A DNA stretch of 25,810 bases from a virus. The notes under the pieces are model-generated. The model saw nothing but the letters and a program-made list of their open reading frames with translations. It did no database searches and was not told the origin of the DNA. Below are positions 1-5,977 of the stretch, piece after piece; position 1 is the stretch's first letter, and each line of letters opens with the position of its first letter. The stretch is from the IMG/VR virus record IMGVR_UViG_3300030106_001948, positions 1-25,810 of that record; one strand, 5' to 3'. The position numbers and the translations under genes were made by a program.

Positions 1-29
1 ATATATAAGGACGAAATAGGGTTGCATAA

Positions 30-63
30 AGGGTTACACCTCTGATTTCAAAAATGTAACCCT
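30..63. repeat. 9-bp inverted repeat upstream of terS
   Basis: AGGGTTACA (30-38) and TGTAACCCT (55-63) are perfect inverted copies around a 16-base loop. No T-run follows, so it is not a standard terminator. It lies about 110 bases upstream of the small terminase gene and could be an operator or an RNA hairpin. The rest of 1-173 is very AT-rich, with TATATAAG-type tracts at 1-10 and 119-150, and holds no gene I can support. Confidence 0.5.
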
Positions 64-118
64 CAAAATCGCCTTAATGCAAATATTTTCAACTTTTTTA
101 AAAAAAATATTTTTCTGG

Positions 119-173
119 AATATATAAGTAAAGTATTGTACATATAAGAAAAGACTTATAGTTGGAGCAGAGT
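119..173 (+). promoter_or_regulatory. AT-rich promoter-like tract and RBS of terS
   Basis: TATATAAG at 121-128 and CATATAAG at 141-148 resemble the AT boxes found before later genes in this block. GGAG at 164-167 lies six bases before the ATG at 174 and decides that start over the in-frame TTG at 162. No clear -35/-10 pair can be fixed by eye. Confidence 0.35.
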
Positions 174-857
174 ATGGCAAACTTAAATAAGAGTTCAAAG
201 CTTGATTATAAAAAGATCCCCAGATCACTTACTTTGAATAATAATCCTAAACCATCTTGGGTAAAAGAGAAGCCTCCACCTAATCCAAACGAAAAGAGAG
301 GTAGGGTTAGAGTACATAAAGATCAAAAGTTAACTAGACGACAAGAGCTTTTTGTAAAAGAGCTTGTATCTAACGACGGTCAGATAACTTTGTTGGAAGC
401 CGCTATGCGGGCGGGGTATTCTAAATCTTCTGCACACATTAGAGCTTATGAGCTTACTAATCCACATTTAAGTCCTCATGTAGTATCCGCCATCAAAAGA
501 GAAAGAGATCTTTTAGATGAAAAGTTTGGAGTAACTTACGCTAGACATATTCGAGATTTACAACAGATTAGAGATTTAGCTTTAGAAAACGGAGCCTACT
601 CAGCCGCCGTTCAAGCGGAGTATCGTAGAGGTATGGCTCAAGGAGATATTTATGTGAACAAGTCTGAGATAAGGCACGGATCAATAGATAGTATGAGCAA
701 AGATGAAGTTGTAAAAGCAATCGAAGAAATAAAAAGGTCTTACGGTGAACAAACCATTGATATTACCCCAGACGAGCAAGAAGGAAGCAGGACTATATCA
801 GCAACTGAAATCAGCGAGCAAGAGGTCCAAGAGAAACCTAATTCTGACAAGGATTGA
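174..857 (+). CDS. terS: Terminase small subunit (TerS)
   Basis: Probable DNA-recognition subunit of the packaging motor, 227 aa. A basic, proline-rich N-terminus (residues 20-52) is followed by LTRRQELFVKEL (53-64) and a helix-turn-helix-like stretch centred on EAAMRAGYSKSSAHIRAYEL (75-94). This is the usual layout of the Terminase_2 family, where the HTH binds the packaging site. A helical region (116-155) would form the oligomer, and the acidic tail (195-227) is likely disordered. ATG 174 is preferred over TTG 162 because GGAG lies between them. The tail overlaps the next gene out of frame by 113 bases. It is unusual that the large subunit starts 6 kb downstream rather than next door. The family call is from motif reading, not a search. 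Confidence 0.8.
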   Translation: MANLNKSSKLDYKKIPRSLTLNNNPKPSWVKEKPPPNPNEKRGRVRVHKDQKLTRRQELFVKELVSNDGQITLLEAAMRAGYSKSSAHIRAYELTNPHLSPHVVSAIKRERDLLDEKFGVTYARHIRDLQQIRDLALENGAYSAAVQAEYRRGMAQGDIYVNKSEIRHGSIDSMSKDEVVKAIEEIKRSYGEQTIDITPDEQEGSRTISATEISEQEVQEKPNSDKD

Positions 858-1179
858 GAATTGGGCGGGACAAGGAATACCTGATCTTCTTATCTGTGAT
901 GAACTAGGATTATTTCATTTTGTAGAGTTAAAGTTTGTCAAGGCTAATGCAGTCAATCTTAGTCCTCATCAAGTAGCTTGGTTGACTAGGCATAAGCAAG
1001 GTAGTGCTTGGATATTAATAAAGAAACAAAACAACCCAACTACTACGGCCGAGTTATATTTATATAAAGCGACCCAAGCCATTGACCTTAAAATGAACGG
1101 TTTGAAGACCGAACCAAAAGAAGTTTGGAAAGCACCTTTTGAGTGGGAAAAAGTTTGGGGCTTGATTTGTCCCATATAA
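745..1179 (+). CDS. VRR-NUC-like PD-(D/E)XK nuclease
   Basis: A 144-aa protein with the core of a VRR-NUC/Holliday-junction-resolvase-type nuclease: a helix with Glu14 (KKEAGLYQQLK), Arg36-Ile-Glu38, GIPD (44-47), VELK (60-63) and Gln76 in SPHQ. These fit the E / GxPD / ExK / Q pattern that binds metal and cuts branched or double-stranded DNA. In phages such enzymes resolve recombination or packaging intermediates. The GTG start at 745 lies inside terS in another frame. The overlap is probably real because conserved N-terminal residues (about 12-37) are encoded there. GGTCT at 736-740 is only a weak RBS, so a different non-ATG start nearby is possible. TATAAT-like sequence follows the stop. 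Confidence 0.7.
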   Translation: MNKPLILPQTSKKEAGLYQQLKSASKRSKRNLILTRIENWAGQGIPDLLICDELGLFHFVELKFVKANAVNLSPHQVAWLTRHKQGSAWILIKKQNNPTTTAELYLYKATQAIDLKMNGLKTEPKEVWKAPFEWEKVWGLICPI

Positions 1180-1186
1180 TCCTATA
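1173..1186. promoter_or_regulatory. CATATAATCCTATA box, copy 1
   Basis: This 14-base sequence recurs exactly at 15174-15187. In both places it lies in a short intergenic gap just upstream of a new gene set. Its reverse complement, TATAGGATTATATG, resembles the TATATAGGATAAA boxes at 2920, 3639 and 3955. It contains a TATAAT hexamer (1175-1180). It may be a promoter or a regulator site. The following gene has a strong RBS, GGAGG at 1210-1214. Confidence 0.45.
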
Positions 1187-1221
1187 CCATAAACGAATCA
1201 CAATTACATGGAGGTTAAGTG

Positions 1222-1410
1222 ATGAAATACGATACCGTTTGTTTTTTGGGTTTTGCAATTCAACATGACACAAAAGAGCCTGATGTTTTAGAGAATGTTA
1301 GAGCAATTAGGCTTGCTATTTTAAATCGACTAGCACGAATGACAGATAAAGAAATTTTAAGTGAAATTGAATTTGGAGAAACGATAGATATTTTTGAGGA
1401 GGATAAGTGA
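1222..1410 (+). CDS. Hypothetical 62-aa protein
   Basis: I do not recognise this small protein. It has a hydrophobic, beta-like N-terminus (YDTVCFLGFAIQ) followed by a helical, charged stretch (ENVRAIRLAILNRLARM, about 24-41) and an acidic end. ATG 1222 is chosen over the overlapping GTG at 1219 because GGAGG sits at 1210-1214. The TGA stop overlaps the ATG of the next gene by one base, so the two are probably translationally coupled. It is the first gene of the cluster that leads to the Mom-like gene. It lacks the paired cysteines of Mu Com, so I do not propose that role. Confidence 0.6.
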   Translation: MKYDTVCFLGFAIQHDTKEPDVLENVRAIRLAILNRLARMTDKEILSEIEFGETIDIFEEDK

Positions 1411-1892
1411 TGGAATTAGAACTTAGAAATATAAAGTATAGTAGCTTTGCATCTCAAGAAACATCTTGTTATCAAGCAAAGCTTTATGTTGATGGCAAGC
1501 CTTTTGCCACAGTAGGAAATGAGGGATGTGGTGGTTGCGATTATCAGCATTCTCTTACTAAACAAGACAAAGCGTTCTATGATAAGTTAGAAGAAATTAA
1601 TACTTATCTTAAAACTTTACCAAAAGTTAAAAGTCCTTGGTCTGATAATGACGAATTTGATGTTGATCTTGAAATTTGGTGCGGTGAGGAACTCAGTAAA
1701 TGGAAATGCTCTAAGACCCTTAAACGTAATTTAAATAAAGGTTCAATGATTAAAGATACTGATGGTGAACTATATCATTGGAAACAACATTTTGCGTCTG
1801 ATGTAATTTTAAAGCATCACCCAAAAGCAGTTATTCTTAATGATTTACCATTTGAAAAAGCCCTAACTATTTTTATGGCACTTGATGAATAA
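1410..1892 (+). CDS. Hypothetical protein next to Mom-like gene
   Basis: A 160-aa protein of unknown function. The N-terminal part looks like beta strands (LRNIKYSSFAS, YQAKLYVDGKPFATVGN) followed by a glycine/cysteine knuckle EGCGGCDYQHS (about 38-48). The middle is acidic and the C-terminus is helical. A GAGGAGG RBS lies at 1396-1402. The start overlaps the upstream stop by one base and the end overlaps the Mom-like gene by eight bases, so all three are likely one translational unit. The Cys-Gly-Gly-Cys might bind metal, which is only inference. It could be an accessory factor for DNA modification, judged solely from position. Confidence 0.6.
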   Translation: MELELRNIKYSSFASQETSCYQAKLYVDGKPFATVGNEGCGGCDYQHSLTKQDKAFYDKLEEINTYLKTLPKVKSPWSDNDEFDVDLEIWCGEELSKWKCSKTLKRNLNKGSMIKDTDGELYHWKQHFASDVILKHHPKAVILNDLPFEKALTIFMALDE

Positions 1893-2478
1893 TTATTCCG
1901 TACAACAGATTGGGTATAAGGATACAAAACACCTTATCTTGAATGTTCATTACGCAAGACGTATGCCAAGCATATCTTTTGCGTATGGACTATTTGAGAA
2001 TAATAAGTTTGTTGGTTTGGTATCGTATGGCACTCCTGCTAGTCCCTCTTTATGTAAAGGTATTATGGGCGAGGAATATAAATCTGAGGTGTTAGAATTA
2101 AACCGTTTGGTATTGATTAATAATAAAAAGAACGAAGCAAGTTATTTAGTAGGTCAATCTCTTAAATTATTACCTAAGCCTAGATGTATTGTTAGTTATG
2201 CCGATACACAACAAGGTCATGCAGGTTGCATATATCAAGCGAGTAACTTTTTCTTTACGGGAACTACCAAAGCCCGAACAGATATGGCGGGTAAAGATGG
2301 TCAACACAGTAGACATCATTTAGGTGATAGAACGAATAGGGTTTATAGATCAGCAAAGCACAGATATGTAACTTTTATTGGCAATAAAAAACAAAAGAAA
2401 AAATATTTAAAACTTTTGAATTATCCAATATTAACAATTTATCCAAAAAATAATGGAGGAACAAATGATAAGCATTGA
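1885..2478 (+). CDS. Mom-like GNAT-fold DNA modification protein
   Basis: A 197-aa protein resembling phage Mu Mom, which converts adenine in phage DNA to N6-carbamoylmethyladenine and so blocks host restriction enzymes. Family-like features are NVHYARRMPS near residue 20, the strand-turn LFENNKFVGLVSYG, ELNRLVL (about 69-75, with the conserved Arg), and SYADTQQGHAGCIYQASNFF (about 102-121). The Asp-to-Tyr spacing in SYAD...IYQA is ten residues, matching the D139/Y149 pair I recall for Mu Mom. The C-terminus is basic (KNKKQKKKYLK region), fitting DNA contact. ATG 1885 overlaps the previous stop. A broader GNAT acyltransferase is the main alternative. Confidence 0.68.
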   Translation: MNNYSVQQIGYKDTKHLILNVHYARRMPSISFAYGLFENNKFVGLVSYGTPASPSLCKGIMGEEYKSEVLELNRLVLINNKKNEASYLVGQSLKLLPKPRCIVSYADTQQGHAGCIYQASNFFFTGTTKARTDMAGKDGQHSRHHLGDRTNRVYRSAKHRYVTFIGNKKQKKKYLKLLNYPILTIYPKNNGGTNDKH

Positions 2479-2788
2479 TAAACTAACTGAGATGTACAAC
2501 AAATGGGGTGACGAACAAAATCTTCAGCCACTTGGTTGTGCTTTAGAAGAAATCATGGGCAACGATAAACTATCTGAGATGCAGAGAAATTGGTTAATCC
2601 GATTTGTAGATGTTTGGGAATATGCTCAAGACAAAGAAGATTTATTACTAGGTGATCAAATAGCTTTGAAAAGTAACAAATCAAATGTCACTGTCATTGA
2701 AGATGACGACCCAAGATATGTAGAAGATGAAAATTTAAAACATAAAATGAATTTAAAAAGTTATTTTAATGCGAAAGGGGGTGATTAA
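2465..2788 (+). CDS. Hypothetical 107-aa phage protein
   Basis: A small, mostly helical, acidic protein (ISIDKLTEMYNKWGDEQNL, then MQRNWLIRFVDVWEYAQDKED). I recall similar short proteins with a W-x-x-x-F...W(D/E)YAQ pattern in marine phages, but no function is known to me. ATG 2465 is preferred over in-frame ATG 2453 because GGAGG (2455-2459) lies between them at ideal distance. It overlaps the end of the Mom-like gene. The acidic, compact form would suit a protein-protein interaction role, but that is a guess. Confidence 0.6.
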   Translation: MISIDKLTEMYNKWGDEQNLQPLGCALEEIMGNDKLSEMQRNWLIRFVDVWEYAQDKEDLLLGDQIALKSNKSNVTVIEDDDPRYVEDENLKHKMNLKSYFNAKGGD

Positions 2789-2881
2789 TTGTTTATATTA
2801 ACTTGGATCGGTAAGTTATTATATGGCGATAAGTATGATGAACTTATGAAAAAAACCAATAAAACAAGGCGGAGAAGATAA
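2789..2881 (+). CDS. Possible 30-aa peptide
   Basis: TTG-started frame one base after the previous TAA, with AAAGGGGG (2774-2781) as a possible RBS. The peptide has a short hydrophobic start (FILTWIGKLLYG) and a basic end (KKTNKTRRRR). It stops just before the terminator hairpin, so it fills the gap exactly. The length and TTG start make it uncertain. Confidence 0.35.
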   Translation: MFILTWIGKLLYGDKYDELMKKTNKTRRRR

Positions 2882-2886
2882 ATTAT

Positions 2887-2914
2887 AAGGGGGCTTGACT
2901 AGTCCCCTTTTTTC
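2887..2914 (+). terminator. Rho-independent terminator
   Basis: AAGGGG (2887-2892) pairs with CCCCTT (2904-2909), and the T-run reaches 2913. It closes the terS to 2881 block. The next AT box starts seven bases later. Confidence 0.8.
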
Positions 2915-2919
2915 TTTAT

Positions 2920-2946
2920 TATATATGGGATAAATTATATATGGAG
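2920..2946 (+). promoter_or_regulatory. AT box plus RBS, copy D
   Basis: TATATGGGATAAATTATATATGGAG-type element between terminator and gene. The ATG within it (2941-2943) is followed by GAG. In other copies the same ATGGAG is clearly only the ribosome-binding site, because a stop codon follows at once (4894-4902, 5964-5972). I read the box as a promoter or operator running into the Shine-Dalgarno sequence. Confidence 0.55.
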
Positions 2947-2952
2947 AAAGAT

Positions 2953-3228
2953 GTGAATAAAGAAGTATTAAAATTTTATGTAAATGAGTTAAAACAATTA
3001 AATGATGTTTTACAACATGAACTTTTAGCACAAAAAGAAAAAGTAAAAAGTTTAAGAAAAGATAAAAAAATTGTTTTTAACCTTAAAAAAATGTGTCGTG
3101 AAAGGACTAAAGAAATAAATCGTATATACTATGGTGGTCACTCTTCAAGGGAACAATGCAACTTTGATGGTCAACTAGAGATTATGAAAGAGATAACGAA
3201 GATGACAGATAGAAGGAAAAAGATATGA
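2953..3228 (+). CDS. Hypothetical coiled-coil protein
   Basis: A 91-aa, highly charged helical protein. Residues 1-50 (from GTG 2953) show heptad-like spacing of leucines (VLKFYVNELKQLNDVLQHELL), followed by many lysines, which suggests a coiled coil and possible nucleic-acid contact. GTG 2953 is preferred over ATG 2941, which sits inside the repeated ATGGAG RBS; GGAG 2943-2946 is then six bases from GTG. The stop overlaps the next ATG (ATGA), so three small genes to 3619 are likely coupled. Function unknown. Confidence 0.55.
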   Translation: MNKEVLKFYVNELKQLNDVLQHELLAQKEKVKSLRKDKKIVFNLKKMCRERTKEINRIYYGGHSSREQCNFDGQLEIMKEITKMTDRRKKI

Positions 3229-3443
3229 AACATTGGAAAACAAATGAAGAAATGGGATCTGGTTTTAAGTTTGATAAAAAAACACATGAACAATTCCATT
3301 ATAACTGTTTAGTAAAGATATCTAAACATGAACGCAATATTAAACGAACTACTTATCTCATACGTGATTGGTGGAACTTAGAGCAATTAAAAGACTTAAA
3401 AGAATTTCTTGATAATGAAATAGAAGATAGGAATATAACATGA
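3225..3443 (+). CDS. Hypothetical 72-aa protein
   Basis: Unknown, basic and aromatic-rich N-terminus (MKHWKTNEEMGSGFKFDKKTHEQFHYNCLVK) with an acidic helical C-terminus (LEQLKDLKEFLDNEIED). It starts in an ATGA overlap with the gene before and ends in an ATGA overlap with the gene after, so translation is likely coupled across the three. No motif gives a function. Confidence 0.55.
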   Translation: MKHWKTNEEMGSGFKFDKKTHEQFHYNCLVKISKHERNIKRTTYLIRDWWNLEQLKDLKEFLDNEIEDRNIT

Positions 3444-3619
3444 AAAAGAAAATATCAAAAAAAGCAGTAGATCATTTTATAGGGCATGACCCACAAGATT
3501 GGATTACCGATTGTATGTATAGGTTGATGAATAAAAAAATATCAGTATCTGATTTAAGGAAAGAAGCCAAAGCTATGTATAAAAGCTATAAGTTTCGTAG
3601 TAAAAAAATTATTGACTAA
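3440..3619 (+). CDS. Hypothetical 59-aa basic protein
   Basis: Frame ATG 3440 to TAA 3619 encodes a lysine-rich peptide starting MKKKISKKAVDHFIGHDPQD and ending in KSYKFRSKKIID. The start is in an ATGA overlap with the upstream stop, which supports it as the third member of a coupled trio. It is helical in appearance and basic at both ends, so DNA or RNA binding is possible but unproven. Confidence 0.5.
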   Translation: MKKKISKKAVDHFIGHDPQDWITDCMYRLMNKKISVSDLRKEAKAMYKSYKFRSKKIID

Positions 3620-3631
3620 TTTTTGTTACAC

Positions 3632-3653
3632 TTTATCCTATATATAGGATAAA
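3632..3653. repeat. 22-bp perfect palindrome
   Basis: The bases 3632-3653 read the same on both strands (arm TTTATCCTATA). The right half is the TATAGGATAAA core of the AT boxes, so this copy has the core in both orientations. A dimeric regulator could bind here, or the symmetry may be chance in AT-rich DNA; the GG/CC pair makes pure chance less likely. Confidence 0.6.
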
Positions 3654-3667
3654 TTATATATATGGAG
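3639..3667 (+). promoter_or_regulatory. AT box plus RBS, copy E
   Basis: TATATATAGGATAAAT followed by TATATATATGGAG. It is nearly identical to copies at 2920 and 3955. GGAG 3664-3667 is seven bases before ATG 3675. No terminator separates it from the gene trio upstream. Confidence 0.6.
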
Positions 3668-3674
3668 AAACAAA

Positions 3675-3896
3675 ATGAATGGTTCAGAATGGTATAAAAA
3701 TGATACTTCATACTACGCAGTTTACTACACAGAAAGTAATGGAGATCGTGTGCTTGATGTAGTCACAAATAACTTTGGGGGATGGTTGAAAGAAACCAAC
3801 AAGGATAGAGTGGATGAAGATCATCCAAATGCAGATGACGTTGGAATTAAATATGACGCAGACGATTTTTGGTTAGAAGATGTTGAAATGTTTTGA
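3675..3896 (+). CDS. Hypothetical acidic 73-aa protein
   Basis: A small acidic protein with an aromatic beta-like start (SEWYKNDTSYYAVYYTES, DRVLDVVTNNFGGWL) and a very acidic tail (DEDHPNADDVGIKYDADDFWLED). It stands alone between an AT box and a terminator, so it is a single-gene transcription unit. The charge pattern is like DNA-mimic anti-restriction or anti-defence proteins, but I see no family motif and treat that only as a possibility. Confidence 0.6.
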   Translation: MNGSEWYKNDTSYYAVYYTESNGDRVLDVVTNNFGGWLKETNKDRVDEDHPNADDVGIKYDADDFWLEDVEMF

Positions 3897-3922
3897 TATT
3901 TAAAAGCCAAATAAAAATAATT

Positions 3923-3952
3923 AAGGCGGGCTATTTACAACCCGCCTTTTTT
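3923..3952 (+). terminator. Rho-independent terminator
   Basis: AAGGCGGG (3923-3930) pairs with CCCGCCTT (3941-3948) over a 10-base loop, followed by TTTT. It closes the single gene at 3675. The same GGCGGG/CCCGCC stem recurs at 4857 and 5928. Confidence 0.85.
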
Positions 3953-3954
3953 GT

Positions 3955-3987
3955 ATATTATATATAGGATAAATCTTATATATGGAG
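3955..3987 (+). promoter_or_regulatory. AT box plus RBS, copy F
   Basis: TATATTATATATAGGATAAA followed by a TATATATGGAG segment lies directly after the terminator. GGAG 3984-3987 serves the ATG at 3997. Confidence 0.6.
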
Positions 3988-3996
3988 AATCACATA

Positions 3997-4818
3997 ATGG
4001 AAAAACAAATTGAAAATATGAGCGATCAAGAACTAGTTGATTATTTATTTGATAAAGCGGATATAAAAAAAACTATTTATAAAATGCTAACTGAAAATAC
4101 GGGGACGCATTTTTTAGATTCTGGCGGTGTTAATGGTAGGAATTGGCAACGCAACCAAACTAAAACAATTAAAGATTTTCAAGATGAACCCGAAGCTAGT
4201 TTAAGTTTTGACGTTAGCGGAGATCATATATATTTAGATCCTACCGTATCCGTATTTCATAAGTTATCTAAAGTATTAGACGAATGCAAAATATGTAAAG
4301 ATTTTAACGCTATGAAAGTTAATAATTGGGATAGTGAAAATTACTATGGCGTGAGTAAAGAGGGAGAAAACTTTTTAAATTCATATGGTTTTAGTACTCC
4401 AAATAATTTAGACAATGACACTTGGAATACCTCCAATTTTGATAACTGTTTTAGTCAAGTCGTTCAGGGAACTAATTTAATTAGTGAAAACGGTGAGAAT
4501 TATGTGCTTATTCAAATACACCAAGGCGCAGATGTAAGGGGCGGTTATACGGATGCAAAATTATTTATTATCTCGGATGGTGTAGATTGTGATCATAATA
4601 ATATACAAAATGATAGTTGTTGTTTTAGCGTTGTTGATCCCGCCATTGATATACAAACTAAAGATATGTTTAACTTTACCCGTGATAATAAATTATTCAT
4701 AGATTATAGGGGCGGTTATTTTTCCACTTGCGACGGTGTAGAATTGGACCAAGAATATATTAAAAAGTTTGCGACGCTATGCGATTTTAAAACTGTAACG
4801 GGAACATTGTTTGAATAA
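3997..4818 (+). CDS. Conserved phage protein, function unknown
   Basis: A 273-aa protein. Conserved-looking stretches are TENTGTHFLDSGGVNGRNWQ (32-51) and IHQGADVRGGYTDAKLF (174-190). I recall similar GG.NGRNW...QGADVRGGYT proteins in phages and plasmids, often close to DUF932 genes as here, but no proven function. Seven cysteines are scattered (for example CKIC at 97-100, CC at 209-210). ATG 3997 is chosen over ATG 3982, which belongs to the repeated ATGGAG RBS. It is flanked by AT boxes on both sides, so it is probably its own unit. Confidence 0.65.
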   Translation: MEKQIENMSDQELVDYLFDKADIKKTIYKMLTENTGTHFLDSGGVNGRNWQRNQTKTIKDFQDEPEASLSFDVSGDHIYLDPTVSVFHKLSKVLDECKICKDFNAMKVNNWDSENYYGVSKEGENFLNSYGFSTPNNLDNDTWNTSNFDNCFSQVVQGTNLISENGENYVLIQIHQGADVRGGYTDAKLFIISDGVDCDHNNIQNDSCCFSVVDPAIDIQTKDMFNFTRDNKLFIDYRGGYFSTCDGVELDQEYIKKFATLCDFKTVTGTLFE

Positions 4819-4828
4819 TAAAGCTTGC

Positions 4829-4853
4829 AATATAAGACAAATAATATATATTA
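4829..4853 (+). promoter_or_regulatory. AT box, copy G (upstream of hairpin)
   Basis: ATATAAGACAAATAATATATATTAG resembles the other AT boxes with the core degraded (AAGACAAA for AGGATAAA). Unlike copies D-F, the hairpin comes after the box, between it and the RBS. Confidence 0.4.
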
Positions 4854-4856
4854 GTG

Positions 4857-4886
4857 AGGCGGGGTAGTTTTTCCCGCCTTATTTAA
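4857..4886 (+). terminator. Terminator or attenuator hairpin
   Basis: AGGCGGG (4857-4863) pairs with CCCGCCT (4873-4879), followed by an imperfect T-run (TATTTAATTT). It lies between an AT box and the RBS of the DUF932 gene, so it could terminate the gene before it, attenuate the gene after it, or protect a processed RNA end. Confidence 0.65.
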
Positions 4887-4906
4887 TTTAAACATGGAGT
4901 AAAAAT
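4882..4906 (+). repeat. 25-base leader repeat, copy 1
   Basis: The 25 bases ending in AACATGGAGTAAAAAT are identical to 5953-5977. They contain the RBS ATGGAG followed at once by the stop TAA, proving the ATG of ATGGAG is not a gene start here. Confidence 0.75.
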
Positions 4907-4909
4907 AAA

Positions 4910-5893
4910 ATGAATAAAATAGCAAAAAACTTAATTAATAACGCAATTGCAACCGCAGAAAATACCGCAAACGTAGTATTCCCCCCGTTAGAAAAAGTTA
5001 ATTTTCCCGCAGTAAAAACCCCGATATATTTACGTAATAAAAACGGTGATTATGTACCCGTCCCAACTGAAACGGGGCAAGCTATTGTCAGGACCGACAA
5101 TGAAATCTGTCTAGGTTATATGAAAAAGCGTTATGCAATCGCGGATAATTCAGAACTAGACAATTCGGTCCGCGAGGGGTTAGAAGATTCACTACCAAAA
5201 CACGCATTGCAAAATATCAAATTAATTGAAAAAACCGCCGATAATGGTTCAATATGTCGTTGGGGTTATTCTTTTGACGGTCTCGGCCGAGATATTCGAC
5301 AATTGACGGGCAGTAAAACTCAATTAAATTTTAGAGTTATGATTATTAATAGTTTTGGCGGTCAAACTGCAATTAGATTACAAGCGGGCGCGGAAGATTT
5401 ATTTTGCACTAACGGTTGTACATCTGCGGAATTAATGGCGACCTCGTTTGGTCATACTGCAAGTTTTAACCCCGCTCAAGTAAAACCATTTATTGAAAAG
5501 CAAGTGGAATATTACGAGTTGAAAGTTAAAACTTGGCAACAATGGGCTAATAAAGAAATAAATTACGATCAGGCGTTTCAAGTTTTACAAGATAACTACC
5601 CCGCTTCAGATAGTGAAATTAAAAGAGCAGAAAAAAAGGGATTTACTGCGGGCGAAGCAAAAAGCAGAAAAACCGCTCAATTAATGGAACAATTTGAAAA
5701 GGAAGCAGAACAACGGGGTTCAACTGTTTGGTCCTTATATTCTGCGCTTACTTATTACGCTAGTCATTCAACTGGGGCGTTCACCGTTAAGAATTCAGCT
5801 AATCGGGATAATGTAGAAACAACACTTATTCAAAGAGAGCGCGAGGTTAATAATGTGACCGCGTCGGAAAGCTTTTTAGAATTAGCGGGATAA
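4910..5893 (+). CDS. DUF932 family protein
   Basis: A 327-aa protein that fits DUF932 (phage/plasmid-like proteins, TIGR03299 type). Supporting stretches are TPIYLRNKNGDYVPVPT (37-53), GYMKKRYAIADNSEL (69-83), GGQTAIRLQAGAEDLFCTNG and the histidine in SFGHTASF, followed by a helical C-terminal half and YYASHSTGAFTVKNS near the end. The biochemical role of DUF932 is not established; members occur on phages and plasmids. RBS GGAG sits at 4896-4899. Its leader is duplicated before the next gene, so both are probably regulated the same way. Confidence 0.8.
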   Translation: MNKIAKNLINNAIATAENTANVVFPPLEKVNFPAVKTPIYLRNKNGDYVPVPTETGQAIVRTDNEICLGYMKKRYAIADNSELDNSVREGLEDSLPKHALQNIKLIEKTADNGSICRWGYSFDGLGRDIRQLTGSKTQLNFRVMIINSFGGQTAIRLQAGAEDLFCTNGCTSAELMATSFGHTASFNPAQVKPFIEKQVEYYELKVKTWQQWANKEINYDQAFQVLQDNYPASDSEIKRAEKKGFTAGEAKSRKTAQLMEQFEKEAEQRGSTVWSLYSALTYYASHSTGAFTVKNSANRDNVETTLIQREREVNNVTASESFLELAG

Positions 5894-5898
5894 CTTGA

Positions 5899-5926
5899 CT
5901 ATATAAGATAAAACCTATATATATTG
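5899..5926 (+). promoter_or_regulatory. AT box, copy H (upstream of hairpin)
   Basis: CTATATAAGATAAAACCTATATATATTG matches the box consensus well (AAGATAAA core). As in copy G, it precedes the hairpin rather than following it. Confidence 0.5.
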
Positions 5927-5927
5927 G

Positions 5928-5957
5928 GGGCGGGGTATTTTATCCCGCCCTTTTTAA
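5928..5957 (+). terminator. Terminator or attenuator hairpin
   Basis: GGGCGGG (5928-5934) pairs with CCCGCCC (5944-5950), followed by TTTTTAATTT. It is a strong hairpin, placed between box H and the RBS of the next gene as in the module at 4829-4906. Confidence 0.8.
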
Positions 5958-5977
5958 TTTAAACATGGAGTAAAAAT
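5953..5977 (+). repeat. 25-base leader repeat, copy 2
   Basis: Identical to 4882-4906. It holds GGAG (5967-5970) for the ATG at 5976, whose first bases are the end of the repeat. Confidence 0.75.

Noticed and set aside
34-228. 64-aa frame on the minus strand
   Set aside because: It covers the AT-rich leader and the start of terS, has no RBS, and its composition reflects translated A/T runs.
1222-1410. Com-like translational activator for the Mom-like gene
   Set aside because: It lacks the zinc-binding cysteine pairs of Com; only the position is suggestive.
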